A DNA stretch of 64,000 bases from positions 1 through 64,000 of the forward strand of contig ONEG01000005.1 of the NCBI GenBank assembly GCA_900316845.1, in the 5' to 3' direction. The notes beneath the pieces were generated by a model that had not been told where the DNA came from, did not search any database, and was given only the letters and a program-made list of their open reading frames with translations. Positions 17,064-25,029 of the stretch are shown here, piece after piece (the stretch's first letter is position 1; each line of letters starts with the position of its first letter). Source of the DNA: an uncultured Bacteroidales bacterium. Lineage in GTDB: Bacteria; Bacteroidota; Bacteroidia; Bacteroidales; Paludibacteraceae. A program made the position numbers and the translations under genes.

Positions 17064-17069
17064 CGGCTG

Positions 17070-17100
17070 CAAAGGTACAAAAAATATTTGAAATGCGCAA
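17070..17100 (-). promoter_or_regulatory. Promoter of the cyclo-ligase gene
   Basis: On the minus strand, TTG (17098-17100), 20 bp, TACCTTTG (17077-17070). The -33 element lies inside the first codons of the divergent lipoprotein gene. Confidence 0.75.
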
Positions 17101-18427
17101 ATTTTTATACATATTAACGTGTTTTTTTGCACTTTTGCTAATCGGTTGTGACAACTCCGGCTCTACCACCGTCCCTTCGTCGGTAGCACGGCTGAGTGCA
17201 TTCTCGTTTGCCAAAGCAGACTCGATGCCGGGTCTGGCGCAAGCAGTCTTCACCGTGGAGGAGCGGCTGGATACGGGTCTGGTGTGGAACAAAGACTCGA
17301 TGCTTTATGGCACGGATCTGCACCGCGTAGTGCCGCGATTTGTGTTTGCCGCTACGCCGAGCGCTTCGTCGCTCATCTTCCCGGACACGGTTTGCCTGCT
17401 GACGGGCTACGACACGCTTGATTTCACCAAGAGCCCCATCTATTTATCCATCCGCTCGGCCGACAAGAAGAACATCAAGGTCTATGAGATCCGTCCGTCG
17501 GTGCATCAGGTGGATCCCGACCTCTATACATGGGAGAAGATCTTCGACGGCTTTGACAATCAGGAAGAGACGGAGCAACGCGTATTGGAGCAGAACGGCG
17601 ATTTCGTGATGATGGTGTCGAACGGTTTTGAGTTATCGGTCTATCGCTCCGAGGAAGGCGAAGAATGGAGTACTCCCGCAGCACCGACAGGCCTGCCCGC
17701 AGGTACCAAAGTGCGGCAGATGATCTCCGATGGTCAGACCCTTTATTACGCGCAGGATCATACGATTTATACCTCGGACGATGCGGTCACCTGGACGCCG
17801 AACGTAGTGGCAGAAGAAGTAGTGACGATGCTGCTTTACTGGAACGGCTTGGCGTGGGTACTGACGCAGAAAGAGGACCAATACGAATTAGGATATTTCC
17901 ATAACGGCGAGTTGACCCTGAGCGGTTTGAAGCCCCAAGGTGAGTTTCCTATCAGCGATTTTGCGACATTATGTTTCTACAGTCCCAGCGGTCGTGAACG
18001 GGCGATGATCATCGGCGGCTTTGCGGAGAACGGCAAGAGCCTGAGCACCAAATGGCACCTGGAGTACTCCGAACACCCGCAGCCCAAAGGGCAATACCGG
18101 CTGGAGGAGTTCTCAATCGACCGCCCGAAAGTATCCGGCATGACCGGAATGTCTGTCGTCTGGTACGACAACCAGATGTTACTCTTCGGCGGCGTGGATG
18201 ACCAGATGACTTATTTCGGTCGGGACATCCTCGTCTCCACCAATGAAGGCATGACCTGGACCAAAGCGGACACGTTGAAAAACCAGCTGCCGGAAGTCTA
18301 TCAAGCCCGGCAGAAACAGACCGCCATCGTGCGCGACAACGATATTTATCTGTTCGGCGGACAGGATCAGACGAGCTCTTACAGCGACGTCTATCGCGGA
18401 AGGCTGAACTCGATCGACTGGAAATAA
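17093..18427 (+). CDS. Lipoprotein with DUF6242-like N-terminus and kelch-like repeats
   Basis: A 444-residue lipoprotein with signal FLYILTCFFALLLIGC and lipidated Cys19. The next 110 residues (LSAFSFAKADSMPGLAQAVF, LVWNKDSMLYGTDLHRVV) match my memory of the Bacteroidota DUF6242 family. The remainder repeats GG-, W- and aromatic-rich strands (MIIGGFAENG, MLLFGGVDDQ, IYLFGGQDQ), consistent with a beta-propeller. It probably acts in the periplasm or at the outer membrane; ligand unknown. It is divergent from the cyclo-ligase gene and 73 nt ahead of pgk. Confidence 0.75.
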   Translation: MRKFLYILTCFFALLLIGCDNSGSTTVPSSVARLSAFSFAKADSMPGLAQAVFTVEERLDTGLVWNKDSMLYGTDLHRVVPRFVFAATPSASSLIFPDTVCLLTGYDTLDFTKSPIYLSIRSADKKNIKVYEIRPSVHQVDPDLYTWEKIFDGFDNQEETEQRVLEQNGDFVMMVSNGFELSVYRSEEGEEWSTPAAPTGLPAGTKVRQMISDGQTLYYAQDHTIYTSDDAVTWTPNVVAEEVVTMLLYWNGLAWVLTQKEDQYELGYFHNGELTLSGLKPQGEFPISDFATLCFYSPSGRERAMIIGGFAENGKSLSTKWHLEYSEHPQPKGQYRLEEFSIDRPKVSGMTGMSVVWYDNQMLLFGGVDDQMTYFGRDILVSTNEGMTWTKADTLKNQLPEVYQARQKQTAIVRDNDIYLFGGQDQTSSYSDVYRGRLNSIDWK

Positions 18428-18430
18428 AAT

Positions 18431-18465
18431 AACGTAATAACGTGATTACGGGATTACGGAATACC
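18431..18465. repeat. Small degenerate repeat upstream of pgk
   Basis: Repeated AACGTAATAACG and GATTACGGGATTACGG units in the 73-bp gap between the lipoprotein gene and pgk. I see no promoter match in this gap. Confidence 0.5.
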
Positions 18466-18500
18466 GAAAGCAATTAAAAACAACTAAAATATAACACATT

Positions 18501-19751
18501 ATGACGATTAAAGATTACAAATTCGCCGGCAAGAAGGCGATCGTTCGTGTGGACTTCAATGTGCCCCTGGACGAGAATGGAAAAATCACAGACGACACCC
18601 GTATCCGCGGTGCGCTTCCAACCCTCAAACACATCTTGGATGAAGGCGGTGCGCTGATCATCATGAGCCACATGGGCAAGCCGAAAGGCAAAGTGCAGGC
18701 TAAGTTCAGCCTTAGCCAGATCAAAGATGCAGTAGCAGAAGCCTTAGGTCGTCCGGTTCAGTTCGCAGAGGACTGCGCGAAAGCACAAGCACAGGCTGCC
18801 GCTCTCAAACCGGGCGAGGTATTGTTGCTCGAGAACCTCCGCTTCTATCCTGAGGAGGAAGGCAAACCTGTAGGTATCGAGAAAGAGGATCCCGCATACG
18901 AGCCCGCCAAGAAAGAGATGAAAGCACGTCAGAAAGAGTTCGCTAAGACGCTCGCTTCGTACGCAGACTGCTACGTGATGGACGCTTTCGGTACGGCTCA
19001 CCGCAAGCATGCTTCGACTGCTGTCATCGCCGATTATTTCGACGCAGACAACAAGATGCTCGGATTCCTGATGGAGAAAGAGGTAGCTGCTGTTGACGCT
19101 ATCCTCAAAGATATCAAACGTCCGTTCGTGGCTATCATGGGCGGTTCGAAAGTAAGCTCGAAGATCGGTATCATCGAGAACCTGTTGGGCAAAGTAGATA
19201 AGTTGATCCTCTGCGGCGGTATGACTTATACTTTCGCTAAAGCACACGGCGGCGAGATCGGCGGTTCGATCGTAGAACTCGACAAACTCGATGTAGCATT
19301 AGGCGTAGAGGAGTTGGCCAAGAAGAACGGCGTAGAGCTCGTGCTCGCTCCGGACGCTATCTGCGCAGACAGTTTCAGCAACGATGCCAACAAGAAGGTA
19401 TTCCCGTCCAACGCTATTCCTGAGGGCTGGGAAGGTCTGGACGCCGGTCCTGAGGCACAGAAGAACTTCGCTAACGCTATCAAGGGCGCCAAGACCATTC
19501 TCTGGAACGGTCCTGCAGGTGTGTTCGAGTTCGACAACTTCTGCGACGGCAGCCGCGCTATCGGTAACGCGATTGCAGAGGCAACGGCAGAAGGTGCTTT
19601 CTCGCTCATCGGCGGTGGCGACTCCGTAGCTTGCGTCAACAAGTTCGGTCTGGCAGATAAGGTTTCGTATATCTCCACCGGTGGTGGTGCACTCCTCGAG
19701 GCAATCGAAGGCAAAGTGCTCCCGGGTGTGGCTGCTATTAAAGGCGAATAA
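18501..19751 (+). CDS. pgk: Phosphoglycerate kinase
   Basis: A 416-residue glycolytic enzyme transferring phosphate from 1,3-bisphosphoglycerate to ADP. Motifs are [20 protein letters not shown] with DDTRI (substrate site), [39 protein letters not shown] (hinge), [15 protein letters not shown] and [16 protein letters not shown] (nucleotide loop). The length is that of Bacteroidota enzymes. The DUF3127 gene follows after 32 nt. Confidence 0.97.
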   Translation: MTIKDYKFAGKKAIVRVDFNVPLDENGKITDDTRIRGALPTLKHILDEGGALIIMSHMGKPKGKVQAKFSLSQIKDAVAEALGRPVQFAEDCAKAQAQAAALKPGEVLLLENLRFYPEEEGKPVGIEKEDPAYEPAKKEMKARQKEFAKTLASYADCYVMDAFGTAHRKHASTAVIADYFDADNKMLGFLMEKEVAAVDAILKDIKRPFVAIMGGSKVSSKIGIIENLLGKVDKLILCGGMTYTFAKAHGGEIGGSIVELDKLDVALGVEELAKKNGVELVLAPDAICADSFSNDANKKVFPSNAIPEGWEGLDAGPEAQKNFANAIKGAKTILWNGPAGVFEFDNFCDGSRAIGNAIAEATAEGAFSLIGGGDSVACVNKFGLADKVSYISTGGGALLEAIEGKVLPGVAAIKGE

Positions 19752-19783
19752 GGTCGAATGTTTACAGTTGAAAGTTTAAAGAC

Positions 19784-20209
19784 ATGGAAGTAGTAGGAAA
19801 AATCATCCAAGTACTGCCTGCCCAAGAGGGCATCGGCCGTAACGGCAACCCGTGGAAAGTACAGCCATACGTACTCGAGACCCTGGATCAGTACCCCCGC
19901 AAGGTACATTTCGAGGTGTTCGGCGAGGAGCGTATCAAGCAGAACCCCTGCGATGTAGATCAGCTGGTTACCGTTAGTTTCGATATCGAGAGCCGCGAGT
20001 TCAACGGCCGTTGGTACACCTCTATCCGCGCATGGCGCATCCAGCAGGGTGACACCACACAAGCCGCAGCCGCAGCTCCAGCAGCCCCGGCAGCAGCTCC
20101 TGCACAACCGGCTGCAGCACCTGCAGCAGCGCCGGTAGAGAGTACGCCGGTGAATGTAGATCCTTTTGACGCTTCTGCCGGCGACGGCACCAGCGACCTG
20201 CCGTTCTAA
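19784..20209 (+). CDS. DUF3127 OB-like protein with an SSB-like C-terminal tail
   Basis: A 141-residue protein. Residues 1-90 match DUF3127 (MEVVGKIIQVLPAQEGIG, TVSFDIESREFNGRWYTSI then RAWRI), which I take to be an OB-like fold. Then comes an Ala/Pro-rich linker (about 95-120) and a tail ending DGTSDLPF. This fold-linker-acidic tail layout is that of single-stranded DNA-binding protein SSB, whose C-terminal peptide (typically DDDIPF) recruits repair proteins. A phosphoesterase and recO follow in overlapping frames. RecO is a known SSB-tail binder, so a role as an alternative SSB-like platform is plausible but inferred. Confidence 0.82.
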   Translation: MEVVGKIIQVLPAQEGIGRNGNPWKVQPYVLETLDQYPRKVHFEVFGEERIKQNPCDVDQLVTVSFDIESREFNGRWYTSIRAWRIQQGDTTQAAAAAPAAPAAAPAQPAAAPAAAPVESTPVNVDPFDASAGDGTSDLPF

Positions 20210-21162
20210 TGCGCAAGTGGGGCTACATAGTGTTCCTAACCCTTCTGTTAGCGGGAGGCGCAGTGATCTGCGCCCTCCGCTGGCAGGCGTGGTTCGGCAT
20301 GCCCGAAGAACCCCAGTGGACCGGTCTGACGCAGGACTACACGTTCCCGATCTTTGAGACCGACACGACGCCAGAGAAGACGACGATCCTTGTGCTTGGC
20401 GACGTACATAACAGGCTCACGCAGGCCGATTACGACACCCTTGCGGCACGGGTACCCGAAGCCGAAGCGCTCGCACAAGTGGGTGATTGGATGGACCGGG
20501 GGCAGGATTATTACTATCAGCTGCTGCTTCGTGAATGGAGTGCCTCGGCGCTCAATGGCATGCCGGTCATCGTCACGCCGGGCAATCATGAGTACTCCAA
20601 AGGTGTTCATAAAGAACTCTCACCTGTTTGGGAGCATGCTTTCGCGCATCCGGAGAACGGTCCGGAAGCTGTACCGGGTGCCTCTTACTATATCGATCTG
20701 CCGGCTATCCGGTTCATCGCGATTGATACTAACCCGCTGAATCGTCTGGTATATCTGACAAGAACGCTGACCTGGCTGCGCGGGGTGATGACACAAGCAA
20801 GAGCGGACGGACGGTTCGTAGTCGTGATGATGCATCACCCGGTACTGTCCGTAGGAAAAGGTCGCGCGAATGTGCTGATCTACAGTGCTTTCCGCCATGC
20901 CTTAGGCGAAGCCGATCTGGTACTCGCGGGTCATGACCATAACTATATGCGCCGTACGCCGTTTGTAGTCATTAACACTGCCGGCAAACCTAAAGAACAG
21001 AAATTCTTCTACACCCCCGAAGCGGTGGACTCCGTTCCTGCTTACGCAGTAATCGAGACCACAACAAACGCGGATTCTACGGGTCATGGACCTCTTATCT
21101 TCAAGACCTATCGTCTGACCGACGGGGTGCTTATCGACAGTCTCTATGTACACCACGACTGA
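20209..21162 (+). CDS. Membrane-anchored metallophosphoesterase
   Basis: A 317-residue calcineurin-like phosphoesterase. It has an N-terminal signal anchor (YIVFLTLLLAGGAVICAL), then the full dinuclear-metal set: VLGDVHN, QVGDWMDRG, VTPGNHEYS, VMMHHPVL and LAGHDHNYM. The catalytic domain should face the periplasm. The substrate cannot be deduced. The start overlaps the previous stop by one base (TAATG), and its end overlaps recO by 17 bp, so it belongs to the same operon. Confidence 0.88.
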   Translation: MRKWGYIVFLTLLLAGGAVICALRWQAWFGMPEEPQWTGLTQDYTFPIFETDTTPEKTTILVLGDVHNRLTQADYDTLAARVPEAEALAQVGDWMDRGQDYYYQLLLREWSASALNGMPVIVTPGNHEYSKGVHKELSPVWEHAFAHPENGPEAVPGASYYIDLPAIRFIAIDTNPLNRLVYLTRTLTWLRGVMTQARADGRFVVVMMHHPVLSVGKGRANVLIYSAFRHALGEADLVLAGHDHNYMRRTPFVVINTAGKPKEQKFFYTPEAVDSVPAYAVIETTTNADSTGHGPLIFKTYRLTDGVLIDSLYVHHD

Positions 21163-21706
21163 TGCGATAGTACTCTCGTTGCAACCCCACTCCGACAAAG
21201 CCCACCTCTTACATGCGTACACACGCGCGGGCGGGCGTATTAATTATATGGTGTATGGGATCGGACGGAAGAACACCTCCGGACGATACAACCCTTTGTC
21301 GATTCTCCAACTCACGACAGACGAGCGGTCGATCCGCACAGCGCAGTTAACCTTTGTTCCCCGCACGATTGATACCGATCCGTACAAAAGGACCATCGCG
21401 CTCTTCATCAGCGAGGTGCTGTACCACGTGCTAAGACACCCCATGAGCGATGAACCGATGTTTGATTTTATCGCGCAATCCATTCAGGAGTTGGACGAGA
21501 CAGACGAGCCGCAGAATTTTCATTTATCGTTTCTGGTAGGTCTGGCCGCCAAATTAGGATTTGCGATGAGCGAAGAACTCCCTTTGCCGCAAACGAGGAG
21601 AGAACGGCAGAAACAACTTCGCGCACTATGCGCATATTTCGAAGAACACGTAGAAACATGGAAAACTCCCCGTTCTTTGGATGTTTTAATGGAGGTTTTT
21701 GACTAA
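21146..21706 (+). CDS. recO: DNA repair protein RecO, shortened form
   Basis: The N-terminal OB-fold (TDAIVLSLQPHSDKAHLLHA, YMVYGIGRKNTSGRYNPLSI) and following helices (TIALFISEVLYHVLRHP, FHLSFLVGLAAKLGF) identify RecO, which loads RecA on SSB-coated DNA with RecR. The protein is 186 residues; most RecO proteins are about 240. About 50 residues are missing between LGFAMSEELP and the C-terminal LRALCAYFEEHVETWKTPRS, LDVLMEVF, the region that in other RecO proteins carries a zinc finger or its remnant. The frame is intact, so this looks like a compact functional version. Confidence 0.88.
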   Translation: MYTTTDAIVLSLQPHSDKAHLLHAYTRAGGRINYMVYGIGRKNTSGRYNPLSILQLTTDERSIRTAQLTFVPRTIDTDPYKRTIALFISEVLYHVLRHPMSDEPMFDFIAQSIQELDETDEPQNFHLSFLVGLAAKLGFAMSEELPLPQTRRERQKQLRALCAYFEEHVETWKTPRSLDVLMEVFD

Positions 21707-21741
21707 AAATGCATTCAAAAGCAAAAAAAATGCGAAAAAAT

Positions 21742-21772
21742 TTGGTCATATCAAAAAAAAGCAGTAATTTTG
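21742..21772 (+). promoter_or_regulatory. Promoter of rpmH and downstream genes
   Basis: TTG (21742-21744), 20 bp containing GTCATATCAAAAAAAA, TAATTTTG (21765-21772). The preceding GCGAAAAAATTTGGTCAT is identical to the sequence upstream of the tRNA-Gln promoter at 27537. Confidence 0.85.
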
Positions 21773-21795
21773 CAGGCTTTTTGACGTATAAACCC

Positions 21796-21811
21796 GTCCT
21801 CGTGAGAGGAC
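21796..21811 (+). promoter_or_regulatory. Leader hairpin of rpmH
   Basis: GTCCTC (21796-21801), GNRA-type loop GTGA, GAGGAC (21806-21811), a perfect 6-bp stem 18 nt before the rpmH start. It has no T-run, so it is not a terminator. It could be an autoregulatory or stability element. Confidence 0.55.
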
Positions 21812-21829
21812 TCAAATACTTATAAAACA

Positions 21830-21988
21830 ATGAAACGTACATTCCAACCATCCCAACGCAAGCGTCGTAACAAACACGGCTTCTTGGAGAGAATGGCAAC
21901 CGCAAACGGTCGCCGCGTACTGGCAGCACGCCGCGCTAAAGGTCGTAAGAAACTGACTGTAGCCGACGAAGGACGCCACAAGTTCTAA
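21830..21988 (+). CDS. rpmH: 50S ribosomal protein L34
   Basis: A 52-residue, strongly basic protein starting [20 protein letters not shown] and containing [17 protein letters not shown], the L34 signature. The stop overlaps the rbfA start (TAATG). The usual bacterial neighbours dnaA and rnpA are absent; here it leads a ribosome-assembly and envelope operon. Confidence 0.97.
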   Translation: MKRTFQPSQRKRRNKHGFLERMATANGRRVLAARRAKGRKKLTVADEGRHKF

Positions 21989-22323
21989 TGGAGTCAACAA
22001 GACAACACAAGATCGCTCGGTTGATTCAAAAAGACATGAGCGACATCCTATTGCGATACGCGCGCACGCTGAGCGGAACGCTGATTTCCGTGAGCGAAGT
22101 GCGCGTGTCGCCTGATCTCTCTATTGCGCACATCTATCTCTCTATTTTTCCGCAGGACAAAGTGGAGCAGACCATGACGCTGATTGAAGAGAACACCCAC
22201 CGTTTCCGCGGTGAACTCGGCACATTGGAGCGCCATCAATTGCGCATTATTCCGGAGATCATCTTCCATCTGGATACCACAATCGATCGAATGGAGCGCA
22301 TTGATGAGTTGCTGCATGGCTAA
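21988..22323 (+). CDS. rbfA: Ribosome-binding factor A
   Basis: A 111-residue KH-fold protein that helps mature the 30S subunit by acting on 16S rRNA. Typical pattern: RQHKIARLIQKDMSDILLR at the N-terminus, SVSEVRVSPDLSIAHIYLS, and IIPEIIFHLDTTIDRMERI with DELL at the end. It overlaps rpmH by one base and the following permease by 8 bp, so it is translationally coupled with both. Confidence 0.95.
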   Translation: MESTRQHKIARLIQKDMSDILLRYARTLSGTLISVSEVRVSPDLSIAHIYLSIFPQDKVEQTMTLIEENTHRFRGELGTLERHQLRIIPEIIFHLDTTIDRMERIDELLHG

Positions 22324-23533
22324 TCTCGAAAACCATATTGCCTGGCGGTATTTATTCTCAAAGAAAGGGCATAACGCCATAAATATCGTCTCCGGCATTA
22401 GTGCCGCCGCTGTGATGGTTGTCACGGCGGCGATGGTTTGTGTACTCTCCGTAATGAACGGTTTCGGGGTGCTGGTAGAGCATATGTTCTCGGAGTTCGA
22501 TCCGGCGTTGATGGTTGTTCCGGCAGAAGGCACGACTTTGCGCACCGACACGGCGCCTGTCGTTTCTTTGTACGCGCGCGAGGATATCGAGGCCGTCTCC
22601 ATGCAGTTGGAGCAGACCGCCCTCATCCGCTATAAGGATCATCAGCTGCCCGCGCGTGTCATGGGCGTGGACTCGCTTTTTGAACAGACAGCACATATCG
22701 ACTCCATCATCACCGACGGCTTTTATTCCGTATGGGACGGTGCTTTCGAGCGCGCGGTGTTAGGAAGGGGTCTGGCGGCGCAGATAGGTATCAATGCCCA
22801 TTTCACGGGTGCGCTTCATCTCTATGCGCCGCGGCGGACGGAGCGCATCAACCTTATGCGACCGGACTTGTCTCTGCTGCACGAGCATGCCTTCATTGCC
22901 GGCACGTTTGCCGTCAACCAGATCGATTACGACGACCAGCTGATATTAGTTTCCCTGCCGTTGGCGCAGCGGCTTTTCGAGTACGACGAACACACCGCAT
23001 CGGCACTGCGCATCCAACCCGGAGAAGGGGTAAAAATCTCCTATCTCCAATCCCAGATAGCGAAAGCACTCGGTCCAGGATATCGGGTTCTCGACCGCTA
23101 TGAGCAGCAGGCTGATTTCTTCCGCATCCTCAAGATCGAGAAACTGCTGACGGTGCTACTGCTGGTTTTTATCCTTCTGATTGCTCTGTTTAACAGCATC
23201 GGTTCGCTCTCGATGCTGATCATCGACAAGCGCGAAGACATCCGTATCCTCTCAGATTTAGGCGCCGACGAACCGACCATCCGGAGAATCTTCCTGACGG
23301 AAGGATGGCTGATCTCCACACTCGGCACGATAGGCGGACTCGTCATCGGCGTGCTCTTGTGTCTGGGGCAACAATATTTTGGATGGCTCAAATTGGGTTC
23401 AGGCGCAGAGTATATCATCTCCGCCTACCCCGTTCAGGTTCAGGCAGTCGATATCGTATTAGTCGCCGTGATTGTCCTGACTTTGGGTTTTGCTGCCGCA
23501 TGGTATCCCACGAGAAAAATGAAAATCGCATGA
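22316..23533 (+). CDS. ABC transporter permease, LolC/FtsX family
   Basis: A protein of about 405 residues starting MANLENHIAWRYLFSKKGHN. The ATG at 22316 is chosen because the family begins with this cytoplasmic amphipathic segment; the longer frame would overlap rbfA. It has four membrane helices: one near residues 22-45 (NIVSGISAAAVMVVTAAMVC), a large periplasmic domain, and three in the last 150 residues (LLTVLLLVFILLIALF, LISTLGTIGGLVIGVLLCL, VDIVLVAVIVLTLGFAAAW). This matches lipoprotein-releasing permeases. The ATPase partner is not in the window. It is coupled to the next lipoprotein gene (ATGA). Confidence 0.87.
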   Translation: MANLENHIAWRYLFSKKGHNAINIVSGISAAAVMVVTAAMVCVLSVMNGFGVLVEHMFSEFDPALMVVPAEGTTLRTDTAPVVSLYAREDIEAVSMQLEQTALIRYKDHQLPARVMGVDSLFEQTAHIDSIITDGFYSVWDGAFERAVLGRGLAAQIGINAHFTGALHLYAPRRTERINLMRPDLSLLHEHAFIAGTFAVNQIDYDDQLILVSLPLAQRLFEYDEHTASALRIQPGEGVKISYLQSQIAKALGPGYRVLDRYEQQADFFRILKIEKLLTVLLLVFILLIALFNSIGSLSMLIIDKREDIRILSDLGADEPTIRRIFLTEGWLISTLGTIGGLVIGVLLCLGQQYFGWLKLGSGAEYIISAYPVQVQAVDIVLVAVIVLTLGFAAAWYPTRKMKIA

Positions 23534-24096
23534 AAAAGGTCCTCTATCTTCTTTCTATCATCGCGTTTGCGTTGAGTTCCTGCAAGCCTTTCACGCCTGC
23601 GGTAAGGCAAGAGTTTCCGGTCGAGTATGATTTGGCTTATCAGGAGATCTACGGTCATTTCTATGACTCGGTGCCATACGCGGTCGTGGCATTAGACCTC
23701 TATTCGGAGGGGCTTACGCTGAATAAGGATCATAAGATGGAAGGCACGGGCTATAACCTCTACCTGTCGGATATCTTCGTGCCCGACAGTCTTTTGGAAG
23801 AAGGTGAATATACCTCCCTCTCTTTGGGAGAGGGTCGGGGTGAGGCCTCCACCATCCATCCTTTCACTTTTCTTGCCGGCCGCGATTATGAGGGCACGCC
23901 GCACGGGATGTACATCCTCTCTATCGGCGACGGGAAGGTGGCATCTATTCAGGTTCTGGACTCCGGTTCGTTTGTCTATCAGGGAGACAGCCTGCTTTTC
24001 ACCCTTTATTACCGCAACTCGCGCGGCGAGAAATGCACTTACCGCCCCGTTTTCGGCGGTTCGTTACTGCCCTATAACCCCAACCAAAAACCATGA
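23530..24096 (+). CDS. Small lipoprotein of unknown function with an in-frame repeat
   Basis: A 188-residue lipoprotein with signal KKVLYLLSIIAFALSSC. The mature part is beta-rich and acidic (YDLAYQEIYGHFYDSVPYAV, TGYNLYLSDIFVPDSLLEEG, SIGDGKVASIQVLDSGSFV). I do not recognise the family. Residues about 95-106 (YTSLSLGEGRGEA) come from a dispersed 33-nt repeat that also lies, inverted, in the FAD protein at 33769. The start overlaps the permease stop as ATGA, and the stop overlaps the xerD start in the same way. Confidence 0.75.
   Translation: MKKVLYLLSIIAFALSSCKPFTPAVRQEFPVEYDLAYQEIYGHFYDSVPYAVVALDLYSEGLTLNKDHKMEGTGYNLYLSDIFVPDSLLEEGEYTSLSLGEGRGEASTIHPFTFLAGRDYEGTPHGMYILSIGDGKVASIQVLDSGSFVYQGDSLLFTLYYRNSRGEKCTYRPVFGGSLLPYNPNQKP
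23813..23846. repeat. Dispersed 33-nt palindromic element, in frame in a lipoprotein gene
   Basis: Contains CTCCCTCTCTTTGGGAGAGG followed by GTCGGGGTGAGGC. Its reverse complement matches 33769-33802 at about 31 of 33 positions. The core CCCTCTC...GAGAGGG is self-complementary. Confidence 0.85.
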
Positions 24097-24989
24097 GCGA
24101 CAAGTCCATCCGCCAAGAGTACCATCGGTGGCTGCGTCTGGAACGCGGCTATTCGCCGAACACAATCGAGGGCTATGAGATGGACCTGGATAAACTCATG
24201 ACCTATACAGAGGAACACGGTCTGGATGCCGTGAAGATGAGTTTTGATGAACTACAGGAGTTTATCTTCGAGCAGTTCAAAACAGTCCGCTCCGAGGCTA
24301 CGCAGGCACGCGTGTTAGCGGGTATCCATTCATGGTTCCGATTTTTACTGTACAAAGATTATATTGACCAGGATCCTTCGGAATTGTTGGAGGGTCCCAA
24401 GAAATCCAAACATATCCCGACGGTACTGACGCTGGATGAGGTGAACCGCATGATGGCGGCCATCGACCTCTCCTCCAACGAAGGGCACCGCAACCGCGCG
24501 ATGATGGAGATGTTGTACGGCAGCGGCCTGCGCGTGAGCGAGCTCGTGAATCTGCCGCTGAGCCGTATCTACCTGGATGAGCACTATATGCTGATTGAGG
24601 GCAAGGGTTCCAAGCAACGCCTCGTACCGCTCTCTCCGGTGGCGGAGGAGTGGTTCGGCTATTGGATGCAAGATCGGGCACATTGGCCTGTCAAACCCGA
24701 GGCACGGGATTTTGCGTTCGTCAACCGCTACGGCCGTCCGCTCACACGGGCGATGGTCTTTACCATCGTGCGTAACTTATGCGCCGAAGCGGGTATCGCC
24801 AAGACCGTCTCGCCCCACACGCTCCGCCATTCGTTCGCAACCCATCTGCTGCAGAACGGCGCCGACCTGCGCGTCATCCAACAGCTACTCGGACACGAAG
24901 ACCTCGCAACCACGGAGATATACACCCATCTGAACGTTCAAGACCTGCGTAACGCGGTATTAAAATGTCATCCGGCGAATAAAGTTTAA
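24093..24989 (+). CDS. xerD: Site-specific tyrosine recombinase XerD
   Basis: A 298-residue recombinase that resolves chromosome dimers at dif together with XerC. It has an N-terminal SAM-like domain (YHRWLRLERGYSPNTIEGY) and a catalytic domain with all residues present: Arg in YGSGLRVSELVNL, Lys in IEGKGSKQRLVPL, HTLRHSFATHLL (His and Arg), LLGHEDLATTEIYTHL (His and the nucleophilic Tyr). The length is canonical. It sits in a housekeeping operon rather than next to a mobile element, which argues for XerD over a phage integrase. Confidence 0.93.
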   Translation: MSDKSIRQEYHRWLRLERGYSPNTIEGYEMDLDKLMTYTEEHGLDAVKMSFDELQEFIFEQFKTVRSEATQARVLAGIHSWFRFLLYKDYIDQDPSELLEGPKKSKHIPTVLTLDEVNRMMAAIDLSSNEGHRNRAMMEMLYGSGLRVSELVNLPLSRIYLDEHYMLIEGKGSKQRLVPLSPVAEEWFGYWMQDRAHWPVKPEARDFAFVNRYGRPLTRAMVFTIVRNLCAEAGIAKTVSPHTLRHSFATHLLQNGADLRVIQQLLGHEDLATTEIYTHLNVQDLRNAVLKCHPANKV

Positions 24990-25029
24990 GTCGAAATATC
25001 GAAATATCGACATGTCGAGATATCGAAAA
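24990..25029. repeat. ATATCGA-type repeat supplying the start codon of the next gene
   Basis: TCGAAATATCGAAATATCGA followed by CATGTCGAGATATCGA. The ATG of the DUF5686 gene lies inside it (MSRYRK). Close relatives are at 35205-35241, 2981-3028 and 34461-34499. Confidence 0.75.

Noticed and set aside
23305..23529. An extended start for the lipoprotein gene at 23305
   Set aside because: It overlaps the permease gene for 225 bp and removes the signal peptide; the ATGA junction at 23530 is the natural start.
24093..24989. The tyrosine recombinase as an integrase of a mobile element
   Set aside because: It sits in a housekeeping operon, has canonical XerD length and motifs, and there are no attachment-site duplications or element genes next to it.
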